A stretch of DNA of 64,000 nucleotides from Flavobacterium sp. SUN046 (GTDB lineage: Bacteria > Bacteroidota > Bacteroidia > Flavobacteriales > Flavobacteriaceae): assembly GCF_028867965.1 (NCBI RefSeq), contig NZ_JAPQNT010000001.1:434001-498000 (forward strand), written 5' to 3'. Of the stretch, positions 1 through 9,141 are shown piece by piece. The notes under the pieces are model-generated. The model ran no database searches. It saw only the letters and a program-made list of their open reading frames with translations, and was not told where the DNA came from. The translations under genes and the position numbers were made by a program. The first letter of the stretch is position 1, and each line of letters starts with the position of its first letter.

Positions 1-1349
1 AAAAAACCGAATGCCAGCGGAACAACCGTCAACCAAAGAATTATTGGATTATCCGAAGTTTGTAACCAACCTTGTATTTCATCAAAAACCAATTTGGCAT
101 TCAACGAAACAATGATTAAAGCTACAATCCAAGAAGCAATTTGAGTGGTTTTTGAAATTTCAAAACCTTTCATTTTTGATTTATCCGAAACAAAATGTAT
201 CAACGGAATTATGGCAAATCCAAGTTGCAAACTCAAAATAACTTGACTAAAAATCAGCATTTTTCCGGTTACACTTTCGCCATAAACTAAAATAACAATA
301 ACAGCAGGAACAATCGCAATTAATCTTGTAATTATTCGTCTAACCCAAGGTTGAATTCTTAAATTTAGATAACCTTCCATAATGATTTGCCCAGCTAAAG
401 TTCCTGTAATTGTGGAGCTTTGTCCAGCAGCAATTAGTGCAACTGCAAATAAAATGGGTGCCCATTTGTTTCCTAACATTGGCGAAAGCAACTTGTAAGC
501 ATCTTGAATTTCTGCAATCTCAAAAAATCCATTTTTATGAAATGTGGCTGCTGCCAAAATCAAAATTGCTGCATTTACAAAAAAAGCAAGGTTTAAAGCA
601 ATGGTTGAATCAATAAAATTGTATTTCAATGCTTGCTTAATTCCAGCGTTACTTCTATCAAATTTCCGAGTTTGAACCAAAGACGAATGCAAGTACAAAT
701 TGTGTGGCATCACAGTCGCACCAATAATTCCGATTGCTATATATAAAGCCGCTTGCGAAGGCAATGTTGGAATTAATCCAGTTAAAACTTTACCGACTTC
801 TGGCTGTGCAAAAATCATTTCAAATACAAACGAAAACCCAATTATCATTACTAATGCAATAATAAAAGCTTCCATTTTTCGCATACCTTTATTAATTAAA
901 AACAATAATAGAAAAGTATCTAAAACGGTAATCATTACGCCTTGAATTAATGAAATGTCAAATAACAAGTTCAATCCTATTGCCATTCCTAAAACTTCAG
1001 CCAAATCACAAGCAGCAATTGCAATTTCAGCAAGAAAATAAAGAATATAATTGATAAAAGGCGAATACGTTTCTCGAGAAGCTTGCGCCAAATCACGTTG
1101 CGTAACAATTCCTAATCGTGCACTTAAACTTTGTAAAAGCAACGCCATCAAATTACTCATCAACAAAACCCAAAGTAAGGAATAGCCAAACTGACTTCCT
1201 CCAGCCAAATCTGTTGCCCAATTTCCCGGATCCATGTAGCCAACACTTATCAAATAAGCTGGTCCAAGAAAGGCTAAAATTTTTCTGAATCCAGTTTTTT
1301 TACCTTCTGTAGCAATCGATTGATTTACTTCTTCTAATGATTTACCCAT
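1..1349 (-). CDS. mntH: Nramp-family Mn2+/Fe2+ : H+ symporter MntH (3' end outside window)
   Basis: Translating the minus strand from the ATG at 1349 gives an uninterrupted frame to the window edge, so the C-terminus is missing. It starts MGKSLEEVNQS and has the Nramp metal-site signature DPGNWATDLAGG, then TM-rich sequence including GATVMPHNLYLHSS (the second conserved Nramp metal-binding segment, MPHN) and GQSSTITGTLAGQ. The family imports manganese or ferrous iron across the inner membrane using the proton gradient. It starts 3 bases after the stop of mntR, so the two are almost certainly one transcript with the regulator first. Which metal is preferred cannot be read from the sequence. 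Confidence 0.93.
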   Translation of the reverse strand, partial: MGKSLEEVNQSIATEGKKTGFRKILAFLGPAYLISVGYMDPGNWATDLAGGSQFGYSLLWVLLMSNLMALLLQSLSARLGIVTQRDLAQASRETYSPFINYILYFLAEIAIAACDLAEVLGMAIGLNLLFDISLIQGVMITVLDTFLLLFLINKGMRKMEAFIIALVMIIGFSFVFEMIFAQPEVGKVLTGLIPTLPSQAALYIAIGIIGATVMPHNLYLHSSLVQTRKFDRSNAGIKQALKYNFIDSTIALNLAFFVNAAILILAAATFHKNGFFEIAEIQDAYKLLSPMLGNKWAPILFAVALIAAGQSSTITGTLAGQIIMEGYLNLRIQPWVRRIITRLIAIVPAVIVILVYGESVTGKMLIFSQVILSLQLGFAIIPLIHFVSDKSKMKGFEISKTTQIASWIVALIIVSLNAKLVFDEIQGWLQTSDNPIILWLTVVPLAFGF

Positions 1350-1352
1350 AAT

Positions 1353-2006
1353 TTATTGCACTTTTATAAATAAATTTTCTGCTATTTTATTAGAAATTGA
1401 AATGGTATTCGAATTCAAAATTATAGTTAATGACGAATCAAATTCTTCTCGTGAAATAACTTTTATAGTTGAACCTAATGAAATATTTTGTTTGTCTAAA
1501 TATTGTAGAAATTCTACCGACGAATTTTTTACGCCAACACATACATAATTAGTGTTTATGACTGCCTCAGACAATAAAAATTTATCAATTTTAACCAATT
1601 CACCTTTGGCATTTGGAATTGGATCGCCATGCGGATCAAAAGATGGAAACCCAAGAAATTCATCTAATTTATTGATTAATTTTTCCGATTTTATATGTTC
1701 TAATTCTTCGGCTATTTCATGAACTTCATCCCAGGAAAAATTTAATTTATCCACCAAAAAGACTTCCCACAAGCGGTGTTTTCTTACAATCATTTTAGCC
1801 GAATAAAACCCTTTTTCGGTCAATGTTACACCTTGGTATTTCTGATAAGAAACCAATTCTTTTTCAGCAAATTTCTTTAACATATCAGTTACTGATGAGG
1901 CTTTAGTGTCCAACATTCCTGCAATTGCATTTGTGTTTACACCTTTAGGCGAAACCAGCGATAAATGATAAATAACTTTGATATAATTTTCTTCTGAAAT
2001 TGTCAT
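1353..2006 (-). CDS. mntR: DtxR/MntR-family metal-dependent transcriptional repressor
   Basis: 217 residues with the DtxR-family order: N-terminal winged helix (about 1-65, with GVNTNAIAGMLDTKASSVTDMLKKF as helix-turn-helix split here by its two helices), a dimerisation/metal domain with HRLWEVFLV, EVHEIAEELEHI and the FDPHGDPIP motif (about 75-130), and a C-terminal FeoA/SH3-like domain (about 150-217). Members bind Mn2+ or Fe2+ and then repress metal uptake genes. Its position directly before mntH, and a perfect operator-like palindrome at 2062-2079 in the divergent region, support a role in manganese or iron homeostasis. The metal specificity is inferred, not seen. Confidence 0.92.
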   Translation of the reverse strand: MTISEENYIKVIYHLSLVSPKGVNTNAIAGMLDTKASSVTDMLKKFAEKELVSYQKYQGVTLTEKGFYSAKMIVRKHRLWEVFLVDKLNFSWDEVHEIAEELEHIKSEKLINKLDEFLGFPSFDPHGDPIPNAKGELVKIDKFLLSEAVINTNYVCVGVKNSSVEFLQYLDKQNISLGSTIKVISREEFDSSLTIILNSNTISISNKIAENLFIKVQ

Positions 2007-2024
2007 TTTAAACTAATATTTTAA

Positions 2025-2032
2025 CAAATATA
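2025..2032 (-). promoter_or_regulatory. Candidate minus-7 box for mntR-mntH
   Basis: On the minus strand this reads TATATTTG, a full match to the Bacteroidota TAnnTTTG box, about 19 bases before the mntR ATG. No clear TTG minus-33 element is seen at the usual spacing. Confidence 0.5.
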
Positions 2033-2061
2033 ATAATTTTTTTAATTTGTTTTAAAATAAT

Positions 2062-2079
2062 TTTTAGATTTGTCTAAAA
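2062..2079. promoter_or_regulatory. DtxR/MntR-type operator overlapping the channel-gene promoter
   Basis: Perfect inverted repeat TTTTAGA-TTTG-TCTAAAA (7-4-7). The half-site and spacing resemble DtxR/SirR/MntR-family operators. The central TAGATTTG (2065-2072) is itself a TAnnTTTG minus-7 box for the gene starting at 2088, so a bound repressor would block that promoter directly. The mntR start is 56 bases away on the other side. Confidence 0.7.
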
Positions 2080-2087
2080 TATATTTT

Positions 2088-2831
2088 ATGAAAACTAAAA
2101 TTTATATGCTAATCTTATTTATAACCAATTGTATTTTTGCTCAAGAGATTGAACCAATTGAAGCGGATAGACCTGATCAAACAGAAACGCCTGCAATAGT
2201 TCCTGAAGGAATGTTTCAAATGGAATCGGGTTTTACTTTTCAAAAAAATGATGCTTTTAGTCGAACAAATTCATTGCCTTCAACGCTTTGGAAATATGGA
2301 ATTAATAAAAATATGGAGCTTCGCTTAATCACAGAATTTGTTTATGAAAATATAAATGATGAAAAACATTCTGGTTTGAATCCGATTTTAATTGGCTGTA
2401 AAATCAAGATTTCAGACGAAAAGGGAATTATTCCGAGAACTTCATTTATAGGTCATATTGCTTTGCCAAAATTTGCATCTTCAAGGTACAAAGCCGATTA
2501 TGTTGCGCCAGAATTTAGGTTTACAATGCAACATACGCTTACAGAAAATTTAAGTTTAGGTTATAATTTGGGAGCTGAATGGAATGGTTTTTCACCTGAA
2601 CCAACTTTTATTTATACACTTACTTCGGGTTATATGATTTCGGAAAAAATTGGGTTTTATGCAGAAATATTTGGGTTTGCACCACAAAACGAAACTGCTT
2701 ATCACAACATAGATGGCGGATTTACCTATTTGATAAACAATAATTTTATGGTAGATTTGTCTTCGGGTTTTGGAATTACAACTAATGCGCCAAAACATTA
2801 TTTTGCACTCGGATTTTCCTTTAGAATATAG
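2088..2831 (+). CDS. Outer-membrane channel/transporter-like protein (phenol MetA-degradation-like family)
   Basis: The ATG at 2088 is chosen over an in-frame TTG at 2070, because the latter lies inside the operator and the ATG begins a clean signal peptide (MKTKIYMLILFITNCIFAQ). The mature protein opens with EADRPDQTETPAIVP, the hallmark start of the Bacteroidota family usually named transporter or MetA-pathway protein. It continues as amphipathic beta strands to a terminal GFSFRI, as expected of a ~12-strand outer-membrane barrel. It is divergent from mntR under an MntR-type operator, suggesting a metal-responsive outer-membrane pore. The stop abuts the next ATG, so crtY is co-transcribed. 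Confidence 0.8.
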   Translation: MKTKIYMLILFITNCIFAQEIEPIEADRPDQTETPAIVPEGMFQMESGFTFQKNDAFSRTNSLPSTLWKYGINKNMELRLITEFVYENINDEKHSGLNPILIGCKIKISDEKGIIPRTSFIGHIALPKFASSRYKADYVAPEFRFTMQHTLTENLSLGYNLGAEWNGFSPEPTFIYTLTSGYMISEKIGFYAEIFGFAPQNETAYHNIDGGFTYLINNNFMVDLSSGFGITTNAPKHYFALGFSFRI

Positions 2832-3968
2832 ATGAAACACTACGATTACATTTTTACAGGTTCAGGATTGTCGGCTTTGATGACCGTTTACGAGATGATT
2901 TTGTCTAATAATTTCGATAATAAATCTATTCTATTAATCGATGACAATCCAAAAAAATCCAACGATAGAACTTGGTGTTTTTGGGATGATTCTAATTTAT
3001 TTGATGCAATTATTTCTAAAAAATGGGATAATGCGCTTTATGCAGATGAAAACTTTCGCAGAAATTTAAAATTGCAACCCTATCAATATAAAATGATTCG
3101 TGGTTTAGATTTTTATAATTTAGTTTTGGATTTAATTTCTAACCAAAAAAATATTCATTTTTTAAATCAAAAAGTTATTGATTTTGACGAATTAGAAAAT
3201 TATTGTATTGTTAAAACTGAAACAGAAAATTATACTTGTAATAAGATTTTTAATTCTATTTACAACTCCGAATTAGTAAAATCACAAAAAAAATATCCAT
3301 TATTGCAACAACATTTTATTGGATGGTTTATAAAATCAAAAGAAGAAGTATTTGATAAAAATACAGCCACTTTCATGGATTTTTCTGTTGAACAAAAAGG
3401 TAATACTCGATTTATGTACGTTCTACCAACTTCTGAAACTGAAGCATTATTAGAATATACTTTGTTTTCAAAAGATTTACTTTCAAGAGCAGAATATGAA
3501 ACCGAAATTGAAAAATACATTAAAAAACTAGGAATTTTAGAATATGAAATCGTTGAAAAAGAACAAGGAAACATTCCGATGACAAGTTATGAATTCTGGA
3601 AAAATAATTCAAAAAACATCATTAATATTGGTTCAGCTGGTGGTTGGACGAAAGCTAGCACCGGTTTTACTTTTAAAAATGTAACGAAATATTCTAAAAA
3701 ATTAATTTTATTTCTACAAACCCAAAACGACTTTACAAAATTCCATAAAAAAGATAAATTCTGGCTATACGATTTACTTTTTATAGATGTCTTGTATAAA
3801 AACAATAAACTGGGTTCTAAAGTATTTTCATCCTTATTTCAAAAAGGTAATCCAACATTAATTTTTAAATTTCTTGATGGCGAAACTACTTTTCTTGAGG
3901 ATTTGAAAGTGATGTTAAAATGCCCTACAATTCCATTTGCGAAAGCATTTTTTAAAAGATTATTTTGA
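2832..3968 (+). CDS. crtY: Lycopene cyclase family protein (CrtY-type)
   Basis: 378 residues. The N-terminus has a FAD/NAD-binding Rossmann motif (YIFTGSGLSALMTVYEM) and then the CrtY signature NDRTWCFWDD (about 44-53). YQYKMIRGLDFYN and the C-terminal FLDGETTFLEDLKVM also match flavobacterial lycopene beta-cyclases. The enzyme closes the ends of lycopene to make beta-carotene, the precursor of zeaxanthin-type pigments. No other carotenoid gene lies nearby. It begins on the base after the stop of the preceding channel gene, so it shares that promoter and its metal operator, an unexpected pairing. Confidence 0.88.
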   Translation: MKHYDYIFTGSGLSALMTVYEMILSNNFDNKSILLIDDNPKKSNDRTWCFWDDSNLFDAIISKKWDNALYADENFRRNLKLQPYQYKMIRGLDFYNLVLDLISNQKNIHFLNQKVIDFDELENYCIVKTETENYTCNKIFNSIYNSELVKSQKKYPLLQQHFIGWFIKSKEEVFDKNTATFMDFSVEQKGNTRFMYVLPTSETEALLEYTLFSKDLLSRAEYETEIEKYIKKLGILEYEIVEKEQGNIPMTSYEFWKNNSKNIINIGSAGGWTKASTGFTFKNVTKYSKKLILFLQTQNDFTKFHKKDKFWLYDLLFIDVLYKNNKLGSKVFSSLFQKGNPTLIFKFLDGETTFLEDLKVMLKCPTIPFAKAFFKRLF

Positions 3969-4021
3969 ATCAACAAATGTTAAATTTTACAAAACAGCAT
4001 TTTAATTCCAATTTTACTCTA

Positions 4022-4029
4022 TACATTTG
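4022..4029 (+). promoter_or_regulatory. Candidate minus-7 box of the his operon
   Basis: TACATTTG matches TAnnTTTG and lies 18 bases before the leader-peptide ATG at 4048. A transcript from here would contain the whole attenuator. No good minus-33 TTG is visible. Confidence 0.55.
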
Positions 4030-4047
4030 CTTCAAATAATAACAAAA

Positions 4048-4104
4048 ATGAAATTCATAATCGCTCAATTGCATCATCATCATCTCACCACACAGGCGAG
4101 TTAA
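4048..4104 (+). CDS. hisL: Histidine operon leader peptide
   Basis: An 18-codon frame ATG...TAA encodes MKFIIAQLHHHHLTTQAS, with four consecutive CAT histidine codons. It sits between a candidate promoter and an intrinsic terminator, directly before hisG. This is the layout of ribosome-mediated attenuation: when charged His-tRNA is scarce, the ribosome stalls on the CAT run and favours an antiterminator; otherwise the terminator at 4131-4163 forms. A small hairpin (CTCACC...GGCGAG, 4084-4100) overlaps the end of the frame and could be the alternative or pause structure. It is too short for routine gene callers. Confidence 0.88.
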   Translation: MKFIIAQLHHHHLTTQAS

Positions 4105-4130
4105 TGATGTATTGTAGCTAATCATATTTT

Positions 4131-4163
4131 AAAACCGTCTGAGTAAATCTGACGGTTTTTTTG
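4131..4163 (+). terminator. his operon attenuator terminator
   Basis: AAAACCGTC (4131-4139) pairs with GACGGTTTT (4151-4159) across an 11-base loop, followed by a T run. It lies 27 bases after the leader-peptide stop and 44 bases before hisG, so it must be read through for the operon to be expressed. Confidence 0.85.
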
Positions 4164-4206
4164 TTTTTATTTCAGTCATTTCTACTCAGATTTTATCCAA
4201 ACTAAA

Positions 4207-5064
4207 ATGAGTACTTTAAAAATTGCCATTCAAAAAAGTGGCCGACTGAGTGAAAAATCTCTTCAATTATTAGAATCTTGTGGGATTCAAATTTCCAATG
4301 GCGAACGAAAATTAAAAGCTATTGCAAGTAATTTTCCTATCGAAGTTTTGTATTTGCGTGACGATGATATTCCGCAATATGTAGAACAAGGTGTTGCAGA
4401 TATTGGTATTCTAGGCGAAAATGAAGTCTGGGAAAAGGACAAAAAAGTAACTACAATTTCGCAACTCGGATTTGCAAATTGCAAACTTTCTTTGGCAATT
4501 CCAAAAGATGAAATCTATACCAATTTGACCTATTTCGAAAATAAAAAAATTGCGACAAGTTATCCTAAAATTTTATCTGATTTTTTCAATTCAAAAAACA
4601 TATCCGTAATCATTGAAGAAATAAGCGGAAGCGTTGAAATAGCAACAGGAATAGGACTTGCAGATGCAATTTTTGATATTGTAAGTTCTGGGAGCACATT
4701 GATTATGAATGGTTTGAAAGAAGTAGAAGTAGTTTCTAAAAGTCAAGCGGTTTTGATTTCAAATCCTAATTTATCGATTGAAAAACAGCAAATTTTAAAC
4801 AAATTATTATTCAGAATTGAATCCTATCGTAATGGTAAAGAAAATAAATACATTCTGCTTAATGCTCCAAATACTGCAATAAAATCTATTTGTAAAATCC
4901 TACCAGGAATGAAATCACCAACTATTTTGCCATTGGTTGAAGATGGTTGGAGTAGTTTGCATTCTGTGGTAAAAGAAAACGATTATTGGGATGTTGTGGA
5001 ACAACTAAAAGCACTTGGAGCCGAAGGAATTTTGATTATTCCAATTGAAAAAATGATTCTGTAA
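4207..5064 (+). CDS. hisG: ATP phosphoribosyltransferase (long form)
   Basis: 285 residues, the long HisG_L type with a C-terminal regulatory domain. It opens LKIAIQKSGRLSEKSLQLLESCG and contains the family motifs YLRDDDIPQYVEQGVADIGILGENEV and EISGSVEIATGIGLADAIFDIVSSGSTL (PRPP-binding loop). The last ~75 residues form the ACT-like histidine-binding domain, so feedback inhibition by histidine is expected. It catalyses the first step, ATP + PRPP to phosphoribosyl-ATP. First structural gene after the attenuator. Confidence 0.97.
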   Translation: MSTLKIAIQKSGRLSEKSLQLLESCGIQISNGERKLKAIASNFPIEVLYLRDDDIPQYVEQGVADIGILGENEVWEKDKKVTTISQLGFANCKLSLAIPKDEIYTNLTYFENKKIATSYPKILSDFFNSKNISVIIEEISGSVEIATGIGLADAIFDIVSSGSTLIMNGLKEVEVVSKSQAVLISNPNLSIEKQQILNKLLFRIESYRNGKENKYILLNAPNTAIKSICKILPGMKSPTILPLVEDGWSSLHSVVKENDYWDVVEQLKALGAEGILIIPIEKMIL

Positions 5065-5081
5065 ACTAATAAACCACATCT

Positions 5082-5158
5082 TTTGTCATTTCGACAAAGG
5101 AGAAATCTCATAATCTAAATCATTTGATGCGATTTCTCCCAAAAGTCGAAATGACAAA
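5082..5158. repeat. Palindromic intergenic repeat (GTCATTTCGAC family)
   Basis: Perfect 14-base arms TTTGTCATTTCGAC (5082-5095) and its complement (5145-5158), with an inner pair AGAAATC/GATTTCT (5101-5107, 5131-5137). It fills the hisG-hisD gap and would be transcribed as a long hairpin. The GTCATTTCGAC...GAGAAATC sequence recurs in many Bacteroidota genomes. Confidence 0.85.
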
Positions 5159-5175
5159 CTAAAATCAAAAAACCT

Positions 5176-6465
5176 ATGAAAAAATACATAAATCCCGAAT
5201 TTTCTCAATGGGAAAATATATCCCAAAGAAAAACAGTTCCAACTGTCGATTTAAATCAAACTGTGAAAGAAATTTTTACTGATATTCAAAAAAATGGCGA
5301 TGATGCCGTTTCAAAATACACAAGTATTTTTGATGGTGTTTCTATTTCAAATTTTAAAGTTTCTGATGAAGAAATTCTAGAGGCAACTGATTTAGTTTCT
5401 GATGAATTGAAAATTGCTATTCAAGAAGCAACTAACAATATAAAGCGATTTCACACATCGCAAAAAGAAAATATAACTAAAGTTGAAACAACTTCTGGTG
5501 TGTTTTGCTGGCGCGAAAGTCGCGCGATAGAAACCATCGGAATATATATTCCTGCTGGAACTGCACCACTATTTTCAACAGTTTTAATGCTCGCAATTCC
5601 AGCACAAATTGCAGGTTGCAAGAATATTATTTTATGTTCGCCACCAAATAAAAACGGCAAAATTAGTCCAGCCATTTTGTATGTTGCGCAATTAACTGGT
5701 GTTACCTCAATTTTTAAAGTTGGCGGAATTCAAGCTATTGCATCCATGACTTTTGGAACCCAATCGATTCCGAAAGTTGCTAAAATTTTTGGTCCCGGAA
5801 ATCAATATGTAACTTCGGCAAAAAAATATGCGCAACAACTTGGGGTTGCTATAGATATGCCAGCCGGACCAAGTGAATTATTAGTCATCGCAGACCAAAC
5901 GTGCGATGTTGATTTTGTTGCTTCCGATTTATTGTCGCAAGCAGAACACGGCGAAGACAGCCAAGTGATTTTGGTTACAAATAGTGAAGAAATCGTTGAA
6001 AAAGTAAACCAAGCAATTGCCTTTCAAAAAAGTATTTTACCACGGGTCTCAATTGTAGAAAAAGCACTTGAAAATAGTCGTGCTATTGTCTTAAATTCTA
6101 TTGACGAAGCTATAAAATTTAGCAATTATTATGCGCCAGAACACTTAATTTTAGCCATTAATGATGCTGAAGATAAAGTAGCACAAATAGAAAATGCAGG
6201 TTCGGTTTTCATTGGAAATTATTCTTGTGAAAGTGCTGGTGATTATGCCAGCGGAACCAATCATACATTACCAACAAATGGTTTTGCCAAAAATTACAGT
6301 GGTGTTTCATTAGATAGTTTTGTTAAGAAAATTACGTTTCAAAAAATCACTGCAACCGGTATTCAAAATTTAGGAAAAACTATCGAATTAATGGCTGAAG
6401 CAGAGCAATTAGAAGCACACAAAAATGCAGTTTCAATTCGATTAAAAAAATTACAAAATGGATAA
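5176..6465 (+). CDS. hisD: Histidinol dehydrogenase
   Basis: 429 residues, normal family length. Diagnostic segments include ESRAIETIGIYIPAGTAPLFSTVLMLAIPAQIAGC, KVGGIQAIASMTFGT, KIFGPGNQYVTSAKK and DMPAGPSELLVIAD, each shown here only by its core. The zinc/catalytic region SQAEHGEDSQVILVT and YAPEHL are intact. It oxidises histidinol to histidine in two NAD-dependent steps, the last in the pathway. It overlaps hisC by 8 bases. Confidence 0.97.
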   Translation: MKKYINPEFSQWENISQRKTVPTVDLNQTVKEIFTDIQKNGDDAVSKYTSIFDGVSISNFKVSDEEILEATDLVSDELKIAIQEATNNIKRFHTSQKENITKVETTSGVFCWRESRAIETIGIYIPAGTAPLFSTVLMLAIPAQIAGCKNIILCSPPNKNGKISPAILYVAQLTGVTSIFKVGGIQAIASMTFGTQSIPKVAKIFGPGNQYVTSAKKYAQQLGVAIDMPAGPSELLVIADQTCDVDFVASDLLSQAEHGEDSQVILVTNSEEIVEKVNQAIAFQKSILPRVSIVEKALENSRAIVLNSIDEAIKFSNYYAPEHLILAINDAEDKVAQIENAGSVFIGNYSCESAGDYASGTNHTLPTNGFAKNYSGVSLDSFVKKITFQKITATGIQNLGKTIELMAEAEQLEAHKNAVSIRLKKLQNG

Positions 6466-7492
6466 CATCAAATCATTAATTAGAGAAAATATCGTGACAC
6501 TTTCACCCTATTCGAGCGCGCGAGATGAATATTTGGGAACAGAAGGCATTTTTTTAGACGCAAATGAAAATCCGTTTGGGAATTTAAATCGCTATCCTGA
6601 TCCGAATCAATACCGCTTGAAACAAATTTTGAGTAGTCAGAAAAAAGTTGCACTAGAAAATATTTTAGTCGGAAATGGAAGCGATGAAATTATCGATTTG
6701 GTACAAAGAGTTTTTTGCGAACCCAAAGAAGATGCAGTAATTATTTGTCCGCCAACATACGGAATGTACCAAGTGTATGCTACTATCAATAATTTAAAAC
6801 TAATTGAAATTCCGTTAACCAACGATTTTCAATTAAATGTAGCCGAAATTTTAGAACAGAAAGCCAAAATATTGTATTTGTGTTCACCTAATAATCCGAC
6901 AGGAAATTCACTTGAAAATTTAGAAATTATTATTCAAAATTTCAACGGAATTGTGTTTTTAGATGAAGCGTATATTGATTTCAGCGAACAACCTTCATTG
7001 GTAGAAAAAATCAAACAATATCCAAATTTAATTGTATCACAAACCTTTAGTAAAGCGCGCGGTTTAGCTAGTGCAAGAGTTGGTGTTGCGTATGCAAATG
7101 CTGAAATTATTGCATTTTTATCGAAAGTAAAACCACCTTATAATGTTAGTAAATCTAACCAAGAATCGGCAGTAAATTCATTATCAGACGAAGAAAATTT
7201 TAAAAAAAATACAACTTTAATAGTTGAAGAACGTGAAAAGCTTAAAAGCGCACTTTTGCAAATAGAGTTTGTAACCAAAATTTATCCATCGGATGCTAAT
7301 TTTTTATTAGTTGAAATGAATAATTCCACTGAAATTTTTGAAACATTAATTCAAAAACAAATTATTACTAGAAATCGAAATTCTGTAGTAAAAAACACTA
7401 TTAGAATCACAGTTGGAACTCCACAAGAGAACCAATTATTATTGTACACTTTACAACTTATAGCAGATGAAAAAAGTATTATTTATAGATAG
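6458..7492 (+). CDS. hisC: Histidinol-phosphate aminotransferase
   Basis: 344 residues of a class I/II PLP aminotransferase. Seen: [10 protein letters not shown] near the start, [35 protein letters not shown] and the PLP-lysine region [16 protein letters not shown]. It transfers the amino group from glutamate to imidazole-acetol phosphate. The start overlaps hisD by 8 bases, and the end overlaps hisB by 26 bases, an unusually long overlap for this operon. Confidence 0.96.
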   Translation: MDNIKSLIRENIVTLSPYSSARDEYLGTEGIFLDANENPFGNLNRYPDPNQYRLKQILSSQKKVALENILVGNGSDEIIDLVQRVFCEPKEDAVIICPPTYGMYQVYATINNLKLIEIPLTNDFQLNVAEILEQKAKILYLCSPNNPTGNSLENLEIIIQNFNGIVFLDEAYIDFSEQPSLVEKIKQYPNLIVSQTFSKARGLASARVGVAYANAEIIAFLSKVKPPYNVSKSNQESAVNSLSDEENFKKNTTLIVEEREKLKSALLQIEFVTKIYPSDANFLLVEMNNSTEIFETLIQKQIITRNRNSVVKNTIRITVGTPQENQLLLYTLQLIADEKSIIYR

Positions 7493-8558
7493 AGACGGCA
7501 CTTTGGTTATAGAACCACCGATTGATTTTCAATTGGATTCGCTAGAAAAATTGGAGTATTATCCCAAAGTTTTTCAAAATCTTGCTCGAATTGTTTCCGA
7601 ATTGGATTATGAATTGGTTATGGTGACTAATCAAGATGGATTAGGAACAGATTCGTTTCCAGAAAACACCTTTTGGCCAACACAAAATAAAATCATTCAA
7701 GCTTTCAAAAATGAAGGAATTATTTTTAGTGAAATTTTAATTGACAATTCTTTTCCAGAACAAAATTTACCAACCCGAAAACCCGGAATTGGATTATTAC
7801 AACATTATATTAAGGGAAATTACGATTTAAAGAATTCCTTTGTAATAGGCGACAGACTAACCGATGTTCAATTGGCGGAAAATTTAGGTTGTCAATCAAT
7901 TTTTATTTCATCTGAAACTAATGAAAAAGCCAGTTTAACGACAAATTCATGGCAAGAAATTTATCAATTTTTAAGTCAACAACCAAGAACGGCAACTGTT
8001 GTTAGAAATACAAATGAAACCAAAATTAGTGTTAATTTAAACCTTGACGGAAGCGGAAAAAGCAATATTAAAACCGGTTTAGGTTTTTTTGATCACATGC
8101 TAGAACAAATTGCCAAACACGGAAATATGGATTTGAAAGTTGAAGTTAAAGGCGATTTATATGTTGACGAACACCACACAATTGAAGATGTTGGCATTGC
8201 TTTGGGCGAAGTTTTTGCGAAAGCATTAGGTTCAAAAAAAGGAATCGAACGCTACGGATTTTTACTTCCAATGGACGATTGCTTGGCACAAGTTGCATTA
8301 GATTTTGGCGGACGCTCTTGGTTGGTTTGGGAAGCCAATTTCAAACGTGAAAAAATCGGCGAAATGCCAACCGAAATGTTTTCGCACTTTTTTAAATCAT
8401 TTACCGATGGATCTAAAAGTAATTTAAACATCAAATGTGAAGGCGAAAACGAACACCACAAAATTGAATCAATTTTCAAAGCATTTGCTCGAACATTGAA
8501 AATTGCAGTTAAAAAAGATGGTTCAAACAGCATACCAAGCACCAAAGGAATTTTATGA
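7467..8558 (+). CDS. hisB: Bifunctional histidinol-phosphatase / imidazoleglycerol-phosphate dehydratase
   Basis: 363 residues, the fused form. Residues 1 to ~165 are a HAD phosphatase with the nucleophile motif FIDRDGTL and [16 protein letters not shown]. From ~170 the dehydratase domain has [31 protein letters not shown] and [16 protein letters not shown], carrying the two manganese-site histidine clusters. It supplies two non-consecutive steps of histidine synthesis. The ATG at 7467 lies inside the end of hisC; it is favoured because it places the HAD motif at residue 6, as in other HisB proteins. Confidence 0.96.
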   Translation: MKKVLFIDRDGTLVIEPPIDFQLDSLEKLEYYPKVFQNLARIVSELDYELVMVTNQDGLGTDSFPENTFWPTQNKIIQAFKNEGIIFSEILIDNSFPEQNLPTRKPGIGLLQHYIKGNYDLKNSFVIGDRLTDVQLAENLGCQSIFISSETNEKASLTTNSWQEIYQFLSQQPRTATVVRNTNETKISVNLNLDGSGKSNIKTGLGFFDHMLEQIAKHGNMDLKVEVKGDLYVDEHHTIEDVGIALGEVFAKALGSKKGIERYGFLLPMDDCLAQVALDFGGRSWLVWEANFKREKIGEMPTEMFSHFFKSFTDGSKSNLNIKCEGENEHHKIESIFKAFARTLKIAVKKDGSNSIPSTKGIL

Positions 8559-9133
8559 TAGCAATAGTAAAATATAACGCCGGCAACATTCAATCGGTGA
8601 AAAATGCAGTCGAACGATTAGGTTTTTCTTGCATTGTTACTGATGATGAAACTGAATTAAAATCAGCCGAAAAAGTAATTTTTCCAGGTGTTGGCGAAGC
8701 AAGTTCGGCAATGAAATACTTAAAAGAACGGAAATTAGATGTAGTTATAAAAAACCTCACACAACCAGTTCTTGGAATTTGTTTGGGACAACAATTATTA
8801 TGTAATATTTCAGAAGAAGGAAATACAAAATGCTTAGGGATTTTTGATGTAAATGTTAAAAAATTTGAAGCAAAAGAGAAAGTTCCACACATGGGTTGGA
8901 ATAATTTATCAAATGTAAAATCTAATTTATTCAACGGAATTGCAACCGATGCTGACTTCTATTTTGTACACAGTTATTATGCAGAAGTTGGAGAAAATAC
9001 AACTTCAATTTGCAATTATATTAATCCGTTTAGTGCTTCGATGCAGAAAGATAATTTTTATGCGACGCAATTTCATCCGGAGAAATCATCAAAAATTGGT
9101 GAGCAATTATTATTAAACTTTTTAAAAATGTAA
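8555..9133 (+). CDS. hisH: Imidazole glycerol phosphate synthase, glutaminase subunit
   Basis: 192 residues of a class I glutamine amidotransferase. The nucleophile cysteine is in [10 protein letters not shown], and the His-Glu pair in TQFHPEKSS. The N-terminus [20 protein letters not shown] is typical. It makes ammonia from glutamine for HisF. It overlaps hisB by 4 bases (ATGA), a translational-coupling arrangement. hisA follows after a 153-base gap filled by a palindromic repeat. Confidence 0.97.
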   Translation: MIAIVKYNAGNIQSVKNAVERLGFSCIVTDDETELKSAEKVIFPGVGEASSAMKYLKERKLDVVIKNLTQPVLGICLGQQLLCNISEEGNTKCLGIFDVNVKKFEAKEKVPHMGWNNLSNVKSNLFNGIATDADFYFVHSYYAEVGENTTSICNYINPFSASMQKDNFYATQFHPEKSSKIGEQLLLNFLKM

Positions 9134-9141
9134 ATTAAAAT

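Noticed and set aside
410..945. Two plus-strand ORFs opposite mntH
   Set aside because: Shadows of the Nramp reading frame, which shows clear family motifs.
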